NCBI GenBank assembly: GCA_030684835.1
Contig: JAUXWZ010000085.1
Span: 1-64,000, forward strand
Source: Beijerinckiaceae bacterium
Lineage (GTDB): Bacteria; Pseudomonadota; Alphaproteobacteria; Rhizobiales; Beijerinckiaceae
Direction of reading: 5' to 3'
DNA length: 64,000 bases
The position numbers were made by a program, and so were the translations under genes. The notes beneath the pieces were generated by a model. That model saw only the letters and a list, made by a program, of their open reading frames with translations. It did not search any database and was not told the DNA's origin. Below are positions 16,844 through 25,932 of this stretch, in pieces; position 1 is the stretch's first letter, and every line of letters begins with the position of its first letter.

Positions 16844-19006
16844 TCAGACAATGGCTCCGCTCGCATCGACGATAACGTCAACGCGTTGAAGGGCCTCGGG
16901 CCGGGAGCTTGCGCCGACAAAAATCTGAATAAGGCCGTCGTCGAGACGACTTTCCATATTTTCATCGAGGTAGGAAAAGTCATTGGCGCGCAAGGTGAAT
17001 TGCACCATCGCCGTTTCGCCCGCGCGTAGCGTGATACGCGCGAAATCTTTCAGTTCGAGCACAGGGCGCGTGACGCGCGCGACCGGATCGCGAATGAACA
17101 GAAAGATGGTTTCGATAGCTTCGCAATCGCCTGTGTTGGCGACGTCGACCGAGACGTTCACCACGCCCTCTCGCGACACGCGGGCGACATCCGTGCGTAA
17201 ATTGCTGCGCTCGAAACAAGCGTAGCCAATGCCCTCGCCAAAGCGCCACCGTGGGGCGTAGGGCGCGTCGAGAAAACTCGTGGACCACCCGTTGTTCGGA
17301 TCGTGGGGGCGCCCTGTCGGCCGCATGCCATAGAAGACCGGCATTTGGCCCAGCGTCGCCGGCCAGGAAACACACAGTTTGGCGGACGGACTGACAGCGC
17401 CGCTCAGCAGATCTGCGAGTGCGGGGCCTGTTTCCGAGCCTGCATGCCAGCAGATGAGAATGGCGGCCGCGCCGTCCACAAGCCAGTCTGGCAAAACGAG
17501 CGGACGGCTGACAGCGAGAACGAGCACGACAGGTTGTCCGCTCTCATAAACCAGGCGCGCAAGATCGAGCTGGCATTGCGGCAGTTCGGGCCGTGTGCGG
17601 CTGCAGGCTTCGCCCGTGGTGAAACGCTCCTCTCCCAGGCATAGAACAATCACGTTCGCATCGGCGGCCGCCAGCCTTGCTTCCTCCGCACCGCCATATA
17701 TCGCGCTCTTCAGGTCGCAACCCTGTGCATATACAATACGGGACGACGCGAAGCCCGCGCGCATGCCGGCAAGTATCGTAATTGAGTCTTCGGCGGCGCC
17801 GGCGGAGGCCCAGGCGCCGAGCTGATCGGCGGGCGCATCGCACATGGGGCCGATCAGCCCAACTCGGGCGGGATTGCGCAGCGGCAAAACCGCATCGTTC
17901 TTGACGAGCACCATCGACTTTTGCGCCGCCTCGCGCGCGAGCGCCCGACGCTTTACACGCCCGTTCGAAATGTCCCTGCCGATGCCGCGATAGGGATCGT
18001 CGAACAGGCCGAGCTGCTCTTTGAATGCAAGCACACGCACGAGCGCTTCGTGAATTTCGTCAAGGGTGACGTCGCCGCGCGCGAGCGCCTCCGGCAGGCC
18101 CTTGTTGTAAGCGTCGCCCATCATGTCGATATCGACGCCAGCCTTCAGCGCGAGGACGCCAGCTTCGCAAAGATCGGCGGCGACTCCGTGATTCACCAGT
18201 TCGGCGATGGCGTTGTAGTCACTGATGATGAGGCCTTCAAAGCCCCATTGCCCGCGCAAGACGTTGCGCAGCAGGCGTTTGTGCGCCGTCATCGCAACGC
18301 CGGCGACGTCCACGAACGCGGGCATGATTGCGGCCACACCCTCTTCCACCACAGCGCGAAACGGCGGCAGATAGATTTCTTCGATCGCGCGCTGAGAGAC
18401 ATCGACCTCGCCGTAGTCGCGGCCAGAGATGACGGCGCTATAAGCGCAGAAATGTTTCGCGCACCCGGCAATGCGCATAAACCCGTCGTCGCCGGGATTT
18501 TGATAGCCGCGCACGCGCGCACGGCCGTATTCAGCGTTCACTAGCGGGTCTTCACCCGCGCTTTCGACGATGCGGCCCCAGCGCGCGTCTCGCGACACAT
18601 CTAGCATCGGCGCAAAGGTCATGTGAATGCCGTCTGTCGCCGCTTCGATGGCGTTGTCGCGAGCGGTTTCTTCCCACAACGCGCGATCGAACGAACAGGC
18701 CTCGGCCAGCGGGACGGGATGGATGGATTTGTGGCCGTGCACCACGTCGAGGCCGAAGAACAGAGGTATGCCCAGCCGGGTCTCTTCCAGGGCCTTGCGC
18801 TGCGCCTCACGAATGAGATCCCGGCCCCACACATTGAGAAGACTGCCGACGCGGCCCTCCTCGATCATCGTGAAGGGATTATGGGGGCCCGGGGGGCCGG
18901 TTTCGATGAGGCCATCCGCAAGCATGGAAAGCTGACCCAGCTTTTCCTCAAGCGTCATGCGCTCCATGAGCGCGTGTATGCGCGCCGAAGGGCGACCCGT
19001 CCTCAT
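16844..19006 (-). CDS. Glycoside hydrolase family 3 beta-glucosidase-like protein (no signal peptide)
   Basis: 720 residues starting MRTGRPSARIHALMERMTLEEKLGQLSM, without a signal sequence. The TIM barrel shows FFGLDVVHGHKSIHPVPLAEACSFD, FAPMLDVSRDARWGRIVESAGEDP, the KHFCAYSA substrate segment and the nucleophile region GFEGLIISDYNAIAELVNHG, where SD holds the catalytic Asp. An alpha/beta sandwich (VGLIGPMCDAPADQLGAWA) and a fibronectin-III-like C-terminal domain follow, matching the BglX layout. BglX of E. coli is periplasmic; this copy appears cytoplasmic. It lies on the same strand 86 bases after ispE. ATG 19006 has a GGAGAG ribosome site. Confidence 0.88.
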   Translation of the reverse strand: MRTGRPSARIHALMERMTLEEKLGQLSMLADGLIETGPPGPHNPFTMIEEGRVGSLLNVWGRDLIREAQRKALEETRLGIPLFFGLDVVHGHKSIHPVPLAEACSFDRALWEETARDNAIEAATDGIHMTFAPMLDVSRDARWGRIVESAGEDPLVNAEYGRARVRGYQNPGDDGFMRIAGCAKHFCAYSAVISGRDYGEVDVSQRAIEEIYLPPFRAVVEEGVAAIMPAFVDVAGVAMTAHKRLLRNVLRGQWGFEGLIISDYNAIAELVNHGVAADLCEAGVLALKAGVDIDMMGDAYNKGLPEALARGDVTLDEIHEALVRVLAFKEQLGLFDDPYRGIGRDISNGRVKRRALAREAAQKSMVLVKNDAVLPLRNPARVGLIGPMCDAPADQLGAWASAGAAEDSITILAGMRAGFASSRIVYAQGCDLKSAIYGGAEEARLAAADANVIVLCLGEERFTTGEACSRTRPELPQCQLDLARLVYESGQPVVLVLAVSRPLVLPDWLVDGAAAILICWHAGSETGPALADLLSGAVSPSAKLCVSWPATLGQMPVFYGMRPTGRPHDPNNGWSTSFLDAPYAPRWRFGEGIGYACFERSNLRTDVARVSREGVVNVSVDVANTGDCEAIETIFLFIRDPVARVTRPVLELKDFARITLRAGETAMVQFTLRANDFSYLDENMESRLDDGLIQIFVGASSRPEALQRVDVIVDASGAIV

Positions 19007-19092
19007 GCCTTGCTCTCCCCGCTTGCGATACCAGCCCTCGCCGCGACCTTCTGCGGCGGAACAAGCGCGGGCGCAAGTCCGAGGTGGAGAGT

Positions 19093-19980
19093 TCAGCGCA
19101 AGAGGGTGGAGCGCACCCACCATCCCGGATGATCGCGACGGATCACTCGGGCGGCGCGGGCCGCGGCATGGCAGGTTTCAAAGAGGGCGAAACACGTGGC
19201 GCCGGAGCCCGACATGCGCGCCAGCTTGGCCCCGCGCGCGGCGCCAAGAACGGCGAGGACGTGGACGATCACAGGCGCCAGCACGCTTGCGGCGTCCTCC
19301 ATGTCGTTTCTGCCCTTGCGAACTTTGGGGACGAGGACATCAAACCGCTCGCTCGCTTCAATGACTGGATGGGCGCCCCAGATGGATCGCTCGCCCCGTT
19401 TGTAGCCGATCTGCGCGAAGACGTCGGGCGTGGATAACGCGACACCAGGATTGACCAGCACGGCAAAGATGGGCGGCAGCGCCAGCGGTGGTCCCACGAT
19501 CTCGCCGCGACCCGACATCATGCGCGCGCGCGGATCGAGGCACACGGGAACATCCGACCCGGTGTCGCGCGCCGCCGCGATGACGCGCGGATCGTCCATC
19601 GACACTTCGTTCAGCCGGGCGAGCAGGCGCAGCGCTGCAGCGGCGTCCGACGAGCCCCCGCCAATGCCCGCGGCAGCGGGCAATCGCTTGGTGAGATGGA
19701 ATGCGCCAACGCGCAAACCATCGACTTGTGCGGCGAGCGCGCGCGCAGCCTTGAGCACAGAATTGTCGTGGGCTGGGCCAGCGGCTGCCGCTTCGGGGCC
19801 ATCGACCTCAATCGACAAATCGTCGCCAGGTTGCAAGGTCAGGCGATCATGAACGCCCGCGAAGACGACGAGACTTTCAAGGTCGTGAAAACCGTCTTCG
19901 CGGCGCCCACAAACGTGGAGCGTGAGATTGACTTTCGCCGGCGCTCTTTCGTCGAGCGCCCCGGGCGCTGCCGCCTGCAT
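19093..19980 (-). CDS. ispE: 4-diphosphocytidyl-2-C-methyl-D-erythritol kinase
   Basis: GHMP-family kinase of the MEP isoprenoid pathway, phosphorylating CDP-methylerythritol. 295 residues: N-terminal [29 protein letters not shown], the ATP-binding glycine loop [45 protein letters not shown], and the C-terminal [12 protein letters not shown]. It starts four bases after the TPR gene's stop, so the two are almost certainly co-transcribed. The pathway's first enzyme, dxs, is 22 kb away in this window. Confidence 0.95.
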   Translation of the reverse strand: MQAAAPGALDERAPAKVNLTLHVCGRREDGFHDLESLVVFAGVHDRLTLQPGDDLSIEVDGPEAAAAGPAHDNSVLKAARALAAQVDGLRVGAFHLTKRLPAAAGIGGGSSDAAAALRLLARLNEVSMDDPRVIAAARDTGSDVPVCLDPRARMMSGRGEIVGPPLALPPIFAVLVNPGVALSTPDVFAQIGYKRGERSIWGAHPVIEASERFDVLVPKVRKGRNDMEDAASVLAPVIVHVLAVLGAARGAKLARMSGSGATCFALFETCHAAARAARVIRRDHPGWWVRSTLLR

Positions 19981-19983
19981 CCG

Positions 19984-21768
19984 TCAGCCGCCGCTGAGCG
20001 CCGGAACAACCTCGGCCGCAGGCTTTGGCGGCGCATCTTCGAGACCGGCCTCGATCTTGCGCAAGATCTTCGGCAAGTCCTCGGGTTCGGGGTTAAGGTC
20101 GCGGGCATGGTTCCACTGGAACCGCGCCTCAAGCTGGCGGCCTACTTTCCAGTAGGCGTCGCCCAAATGATCGTTGATGACTGGATCAGCGGGCTTCAAT
20201 TCGATGGCGCGTTCAAGTTCACGCACCGCGTCGTCGTATCTGCCAAGTTTGTAATAGGCCCAGCCAAGGGAGTCGACGATATATCCGTCCTCTTGGCGCA
20301 AATCGACCGCCTTGCGCAACATGCGGAAGGCTTCATCAAGATTGATGCCCTGATCGACCCATGAATAGCCGAGATAGTTCAGCACCAGCGGTTGATCGGG
20401 ATACAGTTCGAGCGCGCGCTTTAAGTCTGCTTCGGCTTGCGGCCACCGCTTGGAGCGTTCGTAGGACACGCCGCGAAAGTAATATGTCGTCCAATCAGCC
20501 CGGCCCGCCTTCTCGGAAAGCTCAAGCGCCTTGGAATAGGTTTCGGCGGCTTCAGCGAAGAGCTTGCGCGAACGTTGCAGATTGGCGAGCGCGAGCAACG
20601 CGTCGGGATCAGTCGTGTCGCGCGCGACAAGCCCTTCCAGATGCTTCTGGGCTTCGTCCTTGCGCTCCAGAGACTCGAGCACAAGCCCGATCTGAAGTTC
20701 CGCATTCGAGCGTAGCGGCGATTTCGCGGGGATAGACTCGTAAACTTCGATAGCCCGCTCGCCCTGCTTGATGCGCTCGTAGAGATCGCCAAGGCTGATA
20801 ATTGCGAGTCCGTGATTGGGCGCAAGATGGATCGCAAGACGCAGATAGATGATCGACGCCAGTTCGTCGCCCTGACGTGAGCCAGCGGCGCCAAGACCGT
20901 AGAGCACTTCGCCCGCGCCCTCGATGGCGTTTTCCACGAGCGGCGCCAGCGTTTGACCCTTTTCCAAACGCTGGATGGCGTCAGTGATGACCGGATGACG
21001 GGGCAGAGCCTTGTCGAATTCCCGCAGAACCTGCAACGCCTCCTTCGGGCGTCCCTGGCGCGATTCAAGCCGCGCAAACGCCTCTGCAAGACGCAGCGTG
21101 TTCTTGTCCGCCTGGAAAGCAGAACGTATGCGCTGGCTGGCTTCCCGCGGCCGGCGCAATTGCTCTGCGATGAGGCCGGCGTGGAAGTCGCGGAACAGGG
21201 CAAAACTGCGCTCGTTCAATCGGTCCGCAGCTTCAATCGCTTTTGTGGCGTCGTTGCTGCCGGCCCACGCCCAGGCTGTGAGAAGGATGGCGGTGATGTC
21301 GCCGCGCCGGGTGTTGCCGCCCTTGGCAAGGTGCGAGCGAGCGGTCGCAAACTGGCGCTGTTTCAGCGCACGAACGCCAAGCGACAGGTGCGCGAGGCCG
21401 TTCTTGGGGTCAGTGCGCACCAGCCGTTCGGCCAGCGCAAAAGTCTGCGCCATGTCCCCGTTCGACAACGAAGCAACGAACGCCCGCTCCAGGAGCACGG
21501 CGTTGCGCGGATCAGCCCGCAGCGCCTCCCGGAAGAAAACAGCAGCGCCGCGCGTGTCGCGCTGAGAGCCAGCCACGAGCGCCGACAGATAATTGCCCGC
21601 CTGTGTCGTGCCGATCTCCACCGGAGCCTGGGCGAAAGGGGCCTCGCGCGCCAACGCCGCGCCGGGCGCATAAAGGATGGTCGCAGAAAAACACGCCGAA
21701 ACACCGACGATCATCGCACGGCGAAGCCTTTTGACCATGGAATATTGCGACAGCTTGGTTGAAAACAC
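19984..21768 (-). CDS. Exported tetratricopeptide-repeat protein
   Basis: 594 residues from a GTG at 21768, preceded by GAGAGAAG; the ATG at 21738 (MVKRLRRAMIVG) has no ribosome site. A signal sequence (RAMIVGVSACFSATILYAPGAALA) exports it. The rest is almost wholly TPR helices, for example TRGAAVFFREALRADPRNAVLLERAFVAS and the clear C-terminal run ALELYPDQPLVLNYLGYSWVDQGI / YYKLGRYDDAVRELERAIELKPADPVINDHLGDAY. It is a periplasmic or outer-membrane scaffold of unknown partner. The same TPR-ispE gene order occurs, as I recall, in other Hyphomicrobiales. Regular TPR spacing continues to within 50 residues of the end. Confidence 0.85.
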   Translation of the reverse strand: MFSTKLSQYSMVKRLRRAMIVGVSACFSATILYAPGAALAREAPFAQAPVEIGTTQAGNYLSALVAGSQRDTRGAAVFFREALRADPRNAVLLERAFVASLSNGDMAQTFALAERLVRTDPKNGLAHLSLGVRALKQRQFATARSHLAKGGNTRRGDITAILLTAWAWAGSNDATKAIEAADRLNERSFALFRDFHAGLIAEQLRRPREASQRIRSAFQADKNTLRLAEAFARLESRQGRPKEALQVLREFDKALPRHPVITDAIQRLEKGQTLAPLVENAIEGAGEVLYGLGAAGSRQGDELASIIYLRLAIHLAPNHGLAIISLGDLYERIKQGERAIEVYESIPAKSPLRSNAELQIGLVLESLERKDEAQKHLEGLVARDTTDPDALLALANLQRSRKLFAEAAETYSKALELSEKAGRADWTTYYFRGVSYERSKRWPQAEADLKRALELYPDQPLVLNYLGYSWVDQGINLDEAFRMLRKAVDLRQEDGYIVDSLGWAYYKLGRYDDAVRELERAIELKPADPVINDHLGDAYWKVGRQLEARFQWNHARDLNPEPEDLPKILRKIEAGLEDAPPKPAAEVVPALSGG

Positions 21769-21980
21769 GCGTTCTTCTCTCTCGATAGCCGTCTTATGGC
21801 CAGGCGCGCCAAAGCGAAGTGCGGCGTTAAGAATCCCTGAAGAACATGGCCTTTTTGCGCCGCGCAGGCAAGCGTTGCAGGGTGTGCGTTTCCTCGCCTT
21901 GACGCTTGCCACACCAGCGGCGCACAAGCCGTGCGAGCGGTCGAAGCACGCCGATTGATACTCAGGAGTCGCCAAGTCCA

Positions 21981-22967
21981 ATGTCCGCGCACGACCCCGC
22001 TCGCAGGATAACGCGTCGGATCACGGCTGGCCCGGCGGCTGCCGCCGAAGCAGCTTTGCTTTTGCGTGCGGGCGGTCTTGTCGCCTTCCCCACCGAGACG
22101 GTGTACGGGCTGGGCGCCGACGCAACCAGCGACGCCGCTGTCGCTTCGATTTATGCGGCCAAGGACAGACCAAGCTTCAATCCGCTGATTTCGCACGTGC
22201 CAGACGTGAGCGCTGCCGAGGCGCTGGCGCATCTCGATAGCGATGCGCAACGGCTGGCCGCCGCCTTCTGGCCCGGCCCTTTGACGATTGTCGCGACCGT
22301 CCGGAGCGATTGTCCCGTAAGCCTGCTGGCTCGCGCCGGCCTTGATAGCGTCGCCCTGCGCGTGCCTGATCATCCTGTGGCGCAGGCGATTCTTCGCGCT
22401 GCGGCAAAGCCGATCGCTGCGCCGTCCGCCAACCGGTCGGGCCGCGTCAGCCCGACAAATGCCGAGCACGTCGCTGGCGATCTTGATGGTCGCGTCGATC
22501 TCATCGTCGATGGCGGACCGTGCGCGGTGGGCGTGGAATCAACCATTGTTTCCTGCCTGTCAGACGGCCTACGAATCCTTCGGCCCGGAGGCGTTTCGCG
22601 CGAAGACATCGAGCGCGCGCTGGGTCGGCCCGTCGCGGCATCCGCTATTCAGGAAGGGGCAGCGCCGCTGGCGCCGGGAATGCTGGCGTCGCATTATGCG
22701 CCCCGGTCCGCTGTCCGGCTTGATGCAGTGGATGTGGCGGGCGACGAAGCGGCGCTCGATTTCGGCGGTCAGCTTTCCGGCGGGGTCGCACGGCTTGATC
22801 TGTCGGCGGCGCGTGATCTGAGTGAAGCGGCGGCGAACCTGTTCGGCTACATGCGGCGCCTTGACGCTGCCGGCGCACGCGCCATCGCCGTCGCGCCCAT
22901 CCCGGAGACCGGGCTAGGCGCGGCGATCAATGACCGGCTTGCGCGGGCCGCTGCGCCACGGGCGTAA
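21981..22967 (+). CDS. L-threonylcarbamoyladenylate synthase, Sua5 type
   Basis: 328 residues. The YrdC/TsaC domain (residues 15-210) has LVAFPTETVYGLGADATSDAAVASIYAAKDRPSFNPL with the KxR-type ATP/bicarbonate contact, GPLTIVA, and PSANRSGRVSPT. The extra C-terminal domain (ASHYAPRSAVRLDAV...) makes it the longer Sua5 form. It makes the threonylcarbamoyl-AMP used for t6A37 on ANN-decoding tRNAs. ATG 21981 with GGAGTC upstream is preferred over the 21906 start, which runs into the TPR promoter region. Its 3' end overlaps the convergent sterol-desaturase remnant by 41 bases. Confidence 0.92.
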   Translation: MSAHDPARRITRRITAGPAAAAEAALLLRAGGLVAFPTETVYGLGADATSDAAVASIYAAKDRPSFNPLISHVPDVSAAEALAHLDSDAQRLAAAFWPGPLTIVATVRSDCPVSLLARAGLDSVALRVPDHPVAQAILRAAAKPIAAPSANRSGRVSPTNAEHVAGDLDGRVDLIVDGGPCAVGVESTIVSCLSDGLRILRPGGVSREDIERALGRPVAASAIQEGAAPLAPGMLASHYAPRSAVRLDAVDVAGDEAALDFGGQLSGGVARLDLSAARDLSEAAANLFGYMRRLDAAGARAIAVAPIPETGLGAAINDRLARAAAPRA

Positions 22968-23945
22968 CCGGTTTGCCGGGGCGGGCAGGCAGCAGATAAT
23001 CGGCCGTGCGATAGATGGGTTCAAAAAGCGCGGCCACGGCATCGTGGGGTTCCGTCACCTCGTCGCCCAGGCCGAATTTGCTCACTTCGCGCTCACGCGC
23101 CGGCACGTAGAGCGTCCCAAACAGCCAATCCCAGATCGCAAGGCAGGCGCCCATGTTGCGGTTGTGATGTTTTGGATCGACCGAGTGATGCACCTGGTGG
23201 TGTGCGGGGCTCAGCAGAATGCGGCCCCAGACGCCGGTGAACGCGATCCACGCCTGCGAATGCTGCAGATGGACGAAGGTGTAAACAAAGAAAACGAGCA
23301 GAATGTAACGCCGGACATCGCGTAAACCTGCGCGCCGCCGCCCAGAAAATAGCGGCCAAGACCATCAGCTGCGCCGACGATGACGGCAAGCGTATTGATG
23401 AAAATCACCTGCTCGACGGGATGCACGCGCCACACTGTCAGAGGCGTCAACACCTCCGCCGTGTGGTGAATCTTGTGAAACTCCCATAGCAGCGGATAGG
23501 TGTGCGCGGCCCAGTGAAACAGCCAATAGGCGAATTCATAAGCAAGAAAGCTGGCGAGCGTGATGACAGCCACAGCCAGCACCGGATGAACGCTGGCCGG
23601 GCCTGCCTCGCCAAAGAGCGAGATCATGCCGCTCGTCACACGCTCCGCGATCCAGGGTTGCGAAAAATAAGCCCATCCCAGAACCGCCCCGAAGACCATC
23701 GTCTGCAGTACGAACAAGAGCGCATCGGCGCGGGTGGAGGGATGCAGCAAAAGACGAGCCGGAACGGCAAAGCGCCCAAGCCCGCGCAACGTGATCCTGC
23801 GTCCGCGCGAACGACGACGCCACGCATAGAACGCGATGCAGAAGAGGCCGGCGCTCAAAAGCGAGGTGAGCGAAAAGCTGGAACCGGGGGACAAAAATAC
23901 CTGCTTCAGCGCCTCAATGCGGCTCGTCAACGACGCTTCAAGCAT
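22927..23945 (-). pseudogene. Sterol desaturase / fatty acid hydroxylase family gene with frameshift
   Basis: Membrane di-iron hydroxylase family. The first frame (from ATG 23945, or GTG 23972) gives membrane helices and the first two histidine boxes, LFHWAAHTYPLLWEFHKIHHTAEV. It then reads out of frame into SFSLFTPSSICSIRRRG and stops at 23211. A different frame starting ILLVFFVYTFVHLQHSQAWIAFTGVWGRILLSPAHHQVHHS restores the family pattern and the third box, HHQVHHSVDPKHHNRNMG, and ends at 22927. One missing base near 23303-23309 explains both. With it restored the protein would be about 339 residues. This may be a real inactivating mutation, programmed, or a sequencing error. Confidence 0.8.
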
Positions 23946-24083
23946 AAACGCACACAAACCCAACCTGCCCACCTTGCGGACGGGTTTACCTTAGCCGCAC
24001 GCTGTAAAGGATTCGTGTAGGCGATCGCGGCAATTTCACTGCACCCCACGACTGGCGACCAGTACTTGGCGTCTAGTGGTCTT

Positions 24084-24154
24084 CTTAGGGTTTTGGCTCC
24101 CAGGTTTTTGTCTAGGTTCTTGCTTCCTAGGTTTTTGTCTCCTGGGTTCTTGGT
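24084..24154. repeat. Minisatellite of 12-15-bp units
   Basis: About five degenerate head-to-tail units around the core CTAGGTTTTTGTCTC / CTAGGTTCTTGCTTC / CTGGGTTCTTGGTC. On the minus strand the units are 15, 15, 12 and 15 bases, all multiples of three, and one frame reads KNPGD-KNLGS-KNLD-KNLGA. It lies between the sterol-desaturase remnant and a small zinc-ribbon ORF whose stop falls inside the array. Confidence 0.75.
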
Positions 24155-24402
24155 CCCGCCGGTCGCATGCGCAGCTTGCGCGCCAGTTGCGCGGCGCGCG
24201 AAGTGTCGGACCTGTCCGGCGGACTGTCCGCCTCCACGAGATTGCGCAAGATCAGGCGCGCTGTGTGTTCATAAGTGTCGACTCCATTGGCGGTCGAGCA
24301 AAGCTCACGCGCCTTCGCCCCGCAAAACGGGCACGGATAATCGAGCGCCTCATGCAGGCGCATCACGCGGCGCGTTCGGCTTTCTTGCCTCGGTGATTTC
24401 AT
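24127..24402 (-). CDS. Small putative zinc-ribbon protein (91 aa)
   Basis: Starts MKSPRQESRTRRVMRLHEAL and contains YPCPFCGAKARELCSTANGVDTYEHTARLILRNLVEAD. The C-x2-C...C...H spacing with a following 'HTARL' helix resembles the small 'CP.CGA..G..C......HA.R' zinc-finger proteins often found in phage and actinobacterial genomes. The tail (RTQETKT) runs into the tandem repeat array, so its 3' end may be recent. Ribosome site is weak. The track's longer version from 24507 is possible. Function unknown. Confidence 0.5.
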   Translation of the reverse strand: MKSPRQESRTRRVMRLHEALDYPCPFCGAKARELCSTANGVDTYEHTARLILRNLVEADSPPDRSDTSRAAQLARKLRMRPAGPRTQETKT

Positions 24403-24653
24403 AAGGTGGCGCGCTCTAGTTTGGCTTGCGTATTCGCGAACAGACGCATGGGCGCAATGCGTGTCCGAATCTTCCCGCGTGAGGAAGGTCACGAACGTTC
24501 GCGTCAATCTGCGTTTTGCATGTCTGCGTTGAAGTCTAAGCAGGGGTTGGGCGCGCGCTCAACAGAAATGATCTGGAACTATTCTAGTCAAAACAAGCCG
24601 GCGTTTGTTGAAGTGTCGGCAGGACGCTCGCATTCTGCATTCTGGAGGCCCTG

Positions 24654-24923
24654 ATGAGCGCCCAGATCATGACTTTGCAACAATATCAGGCGCTCGCACT
24701 TAGCTTGCGGGACGTGCAAGTTATAGAAACTGACGGGCTGCTCATTACGCGCGGGTTGCTTCCCGAAAGCGGCTATGTGCTTGCCCTGCAACCCTTCGCC
24801 AGCACGAACGTGACGCTGATTCACGAAAGCAAATCTCCCGAGCGTTTGGCGAGCGTCGCCCCCTGGATGCGATCGTCTTGGATGCTCTGGTCCTGGCTGA
24901 GGCGGCTGTATCAGGCAGCATGA
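24654..24923 (+). CDS. Small hypothetical protein (89 aa)
   Basis: MSAQIMTLQQYQALALSLRDVQVIETDGLLITRGLLPESGYVLALQPFASTNVTLIHESKSPERLASVAPWMRSSWMLWSWLRRLYQAA. A CTGGAGG ribosome site seven bases before the ATG supports translation. Tryptophan-rich C-terminus; no signal peptide. I recognise no family. It is isolated, with a 251-base gap upstream in which I see only a short palindrome (CGAACGTTCG near 24490), and a LysR gene downstream. Confidence 0.55.
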   Translation: MSAQIMTLQQYQALALSLRDVQVIETDGLLITRGLLPESGYVLALQPFASTNVTLIHESKSPERLASVAPWMRSSWMLWSWLRRLYQAA

Positions 24924-25035
24924 CCCCGCAGCGTGCCCCCAGAGCCTTGCGGCTGAAGCCTGTGGTATAAGGGAGACGGCGCGCCGCAGCCATGCAACCG
25001 CGGCGGTTCACGATTCCCGCGGGAGGCAACGCCAG

Positions 25036-25911
25036 ATGCCGACGTCGATTTCATGGGATGAGTTCAGACTCGTCAAAGCCATCGCCGACGCGAAGTCTCT
25101 CGTTGGCGCCGCAGATAAACTTGGCATCAACCATTCCACGGTTTTCCGGCGTCTGGGAGCGCTGGAAGGGGCCATCGGCGCACGGCTATTCGAGCGGTCC
25201 CGCACTGGTTATTCCCCCACGCCAGCGGGCGAAGAGATGATCGCCCTTGCCACCAAGATGGAGCAGGACGTTGTGGGCTTCGAGCGCGCAGTGGCTGGCC
25301 GCAGCACAAAGCCCGCGGGCGAATTGCGCCTCACGACAAATGACGCGTTCCTCATCTGGCTCATCGCACCGATGCTCGCCTCGTTCCGCAAGGCGTATCC
25401 CGACATCCGGCTCGATGTGGTTGTCGGTCACGAGAACCTCAATTTGTCCCAGCGCGATGCGGACGTGGCGCTGCGTGCGACGCTGGAGCCGCCAGAAACG
25501 CTGGTGGGGCGTAAGATCGCGCGTATTGGCTGGGCGGCGTATAGCCCGGCGGACTGGCGCGGGGCCGATCACGAGCGGCCATGGGTGGGCTTTGGCGAGG
25601 GGCCGGGCGTGGCGGGGCCGCGCCGTTGGTTTGAAGACAATGTCGCGCCCGAGGCCATCGTGTGCCGCATCGACAGCGTGGCGGGCGTCGCGAGCGCGGT
25701 GCAGGCGGGCATCGGCTCGGGTCTTCTGCCCTGCCTGATCGGCGAAAAACTTGCGGGCGTCGTTCGCGTAGGCGACAAACTGCCCTTCGGCGACGACATG
25801 TGGCTGCTGACGCATCCAGACCTGCGTCATTCAGCGCGCGTGCGCGCCTTCATGGAGCACGCCGCCGTGGAGCTGACAAAGCTGCGGCGGGAGATAGAAA
25901 ACGGCGCGTAA
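25036..25911 (+). CDS. LysR-family transcriptional regulator
   Basis: 291 residues. The N-terminal helix-turn-helix WDEFRLVKAIADAKSLVGAADKLGINHSTVFRRLGALEGAIGARLFERSRTGYSPTPAGEEM is a textbook LysR DNA-binding domain, followed by the linker helix and the periplasmic-binding-like effector domain (GELRLTTNDAFLIWLIAPMLASFRKAYPDIRLDVVVG). It is followed after 15 bases by a RidA-family gene on the same strand, so both are probably one operon. LysR genes usually control a neighbouring divergent target; none is adjacent, so the regulon is unknown. Confidence 0.9.
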   Translation: MPTSISWDEFRLVKAIADAKSLVGAADKLGINHSTVFRRLGALEGAIGARLFERSRTGYSPTPAGEEMIALATKMEQDVVGFERAVAGRSTKPAGELRLTTNDAFLIWLIAPMLASFRKAYPDIRLDVVVGHENLNLSQRDADVALRATLEPPETLVGRKIARIGWAAYSPADWRGADHERPWVGFGEGPGVAGPRRWFEDNVAPEAIVCRIDSVAGVASAVQAGIGSGLLPCLIGEKLAGVVRVGDKLPFGDDMWLLTHPDLRHSARVRAFMEHAAVELTKLRREIENGA

Positions 25912-25932
25912 GTCGTCGCAGGGGGAGTGAAC

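Noticed and set aside
24485-24500. CGAACGTTCG as a LexA box
   Set aside because: Alphaproteobacterial LexA sites are GTTC-N7-GTTC direct repeats; this is a compact palindrome of another kind.
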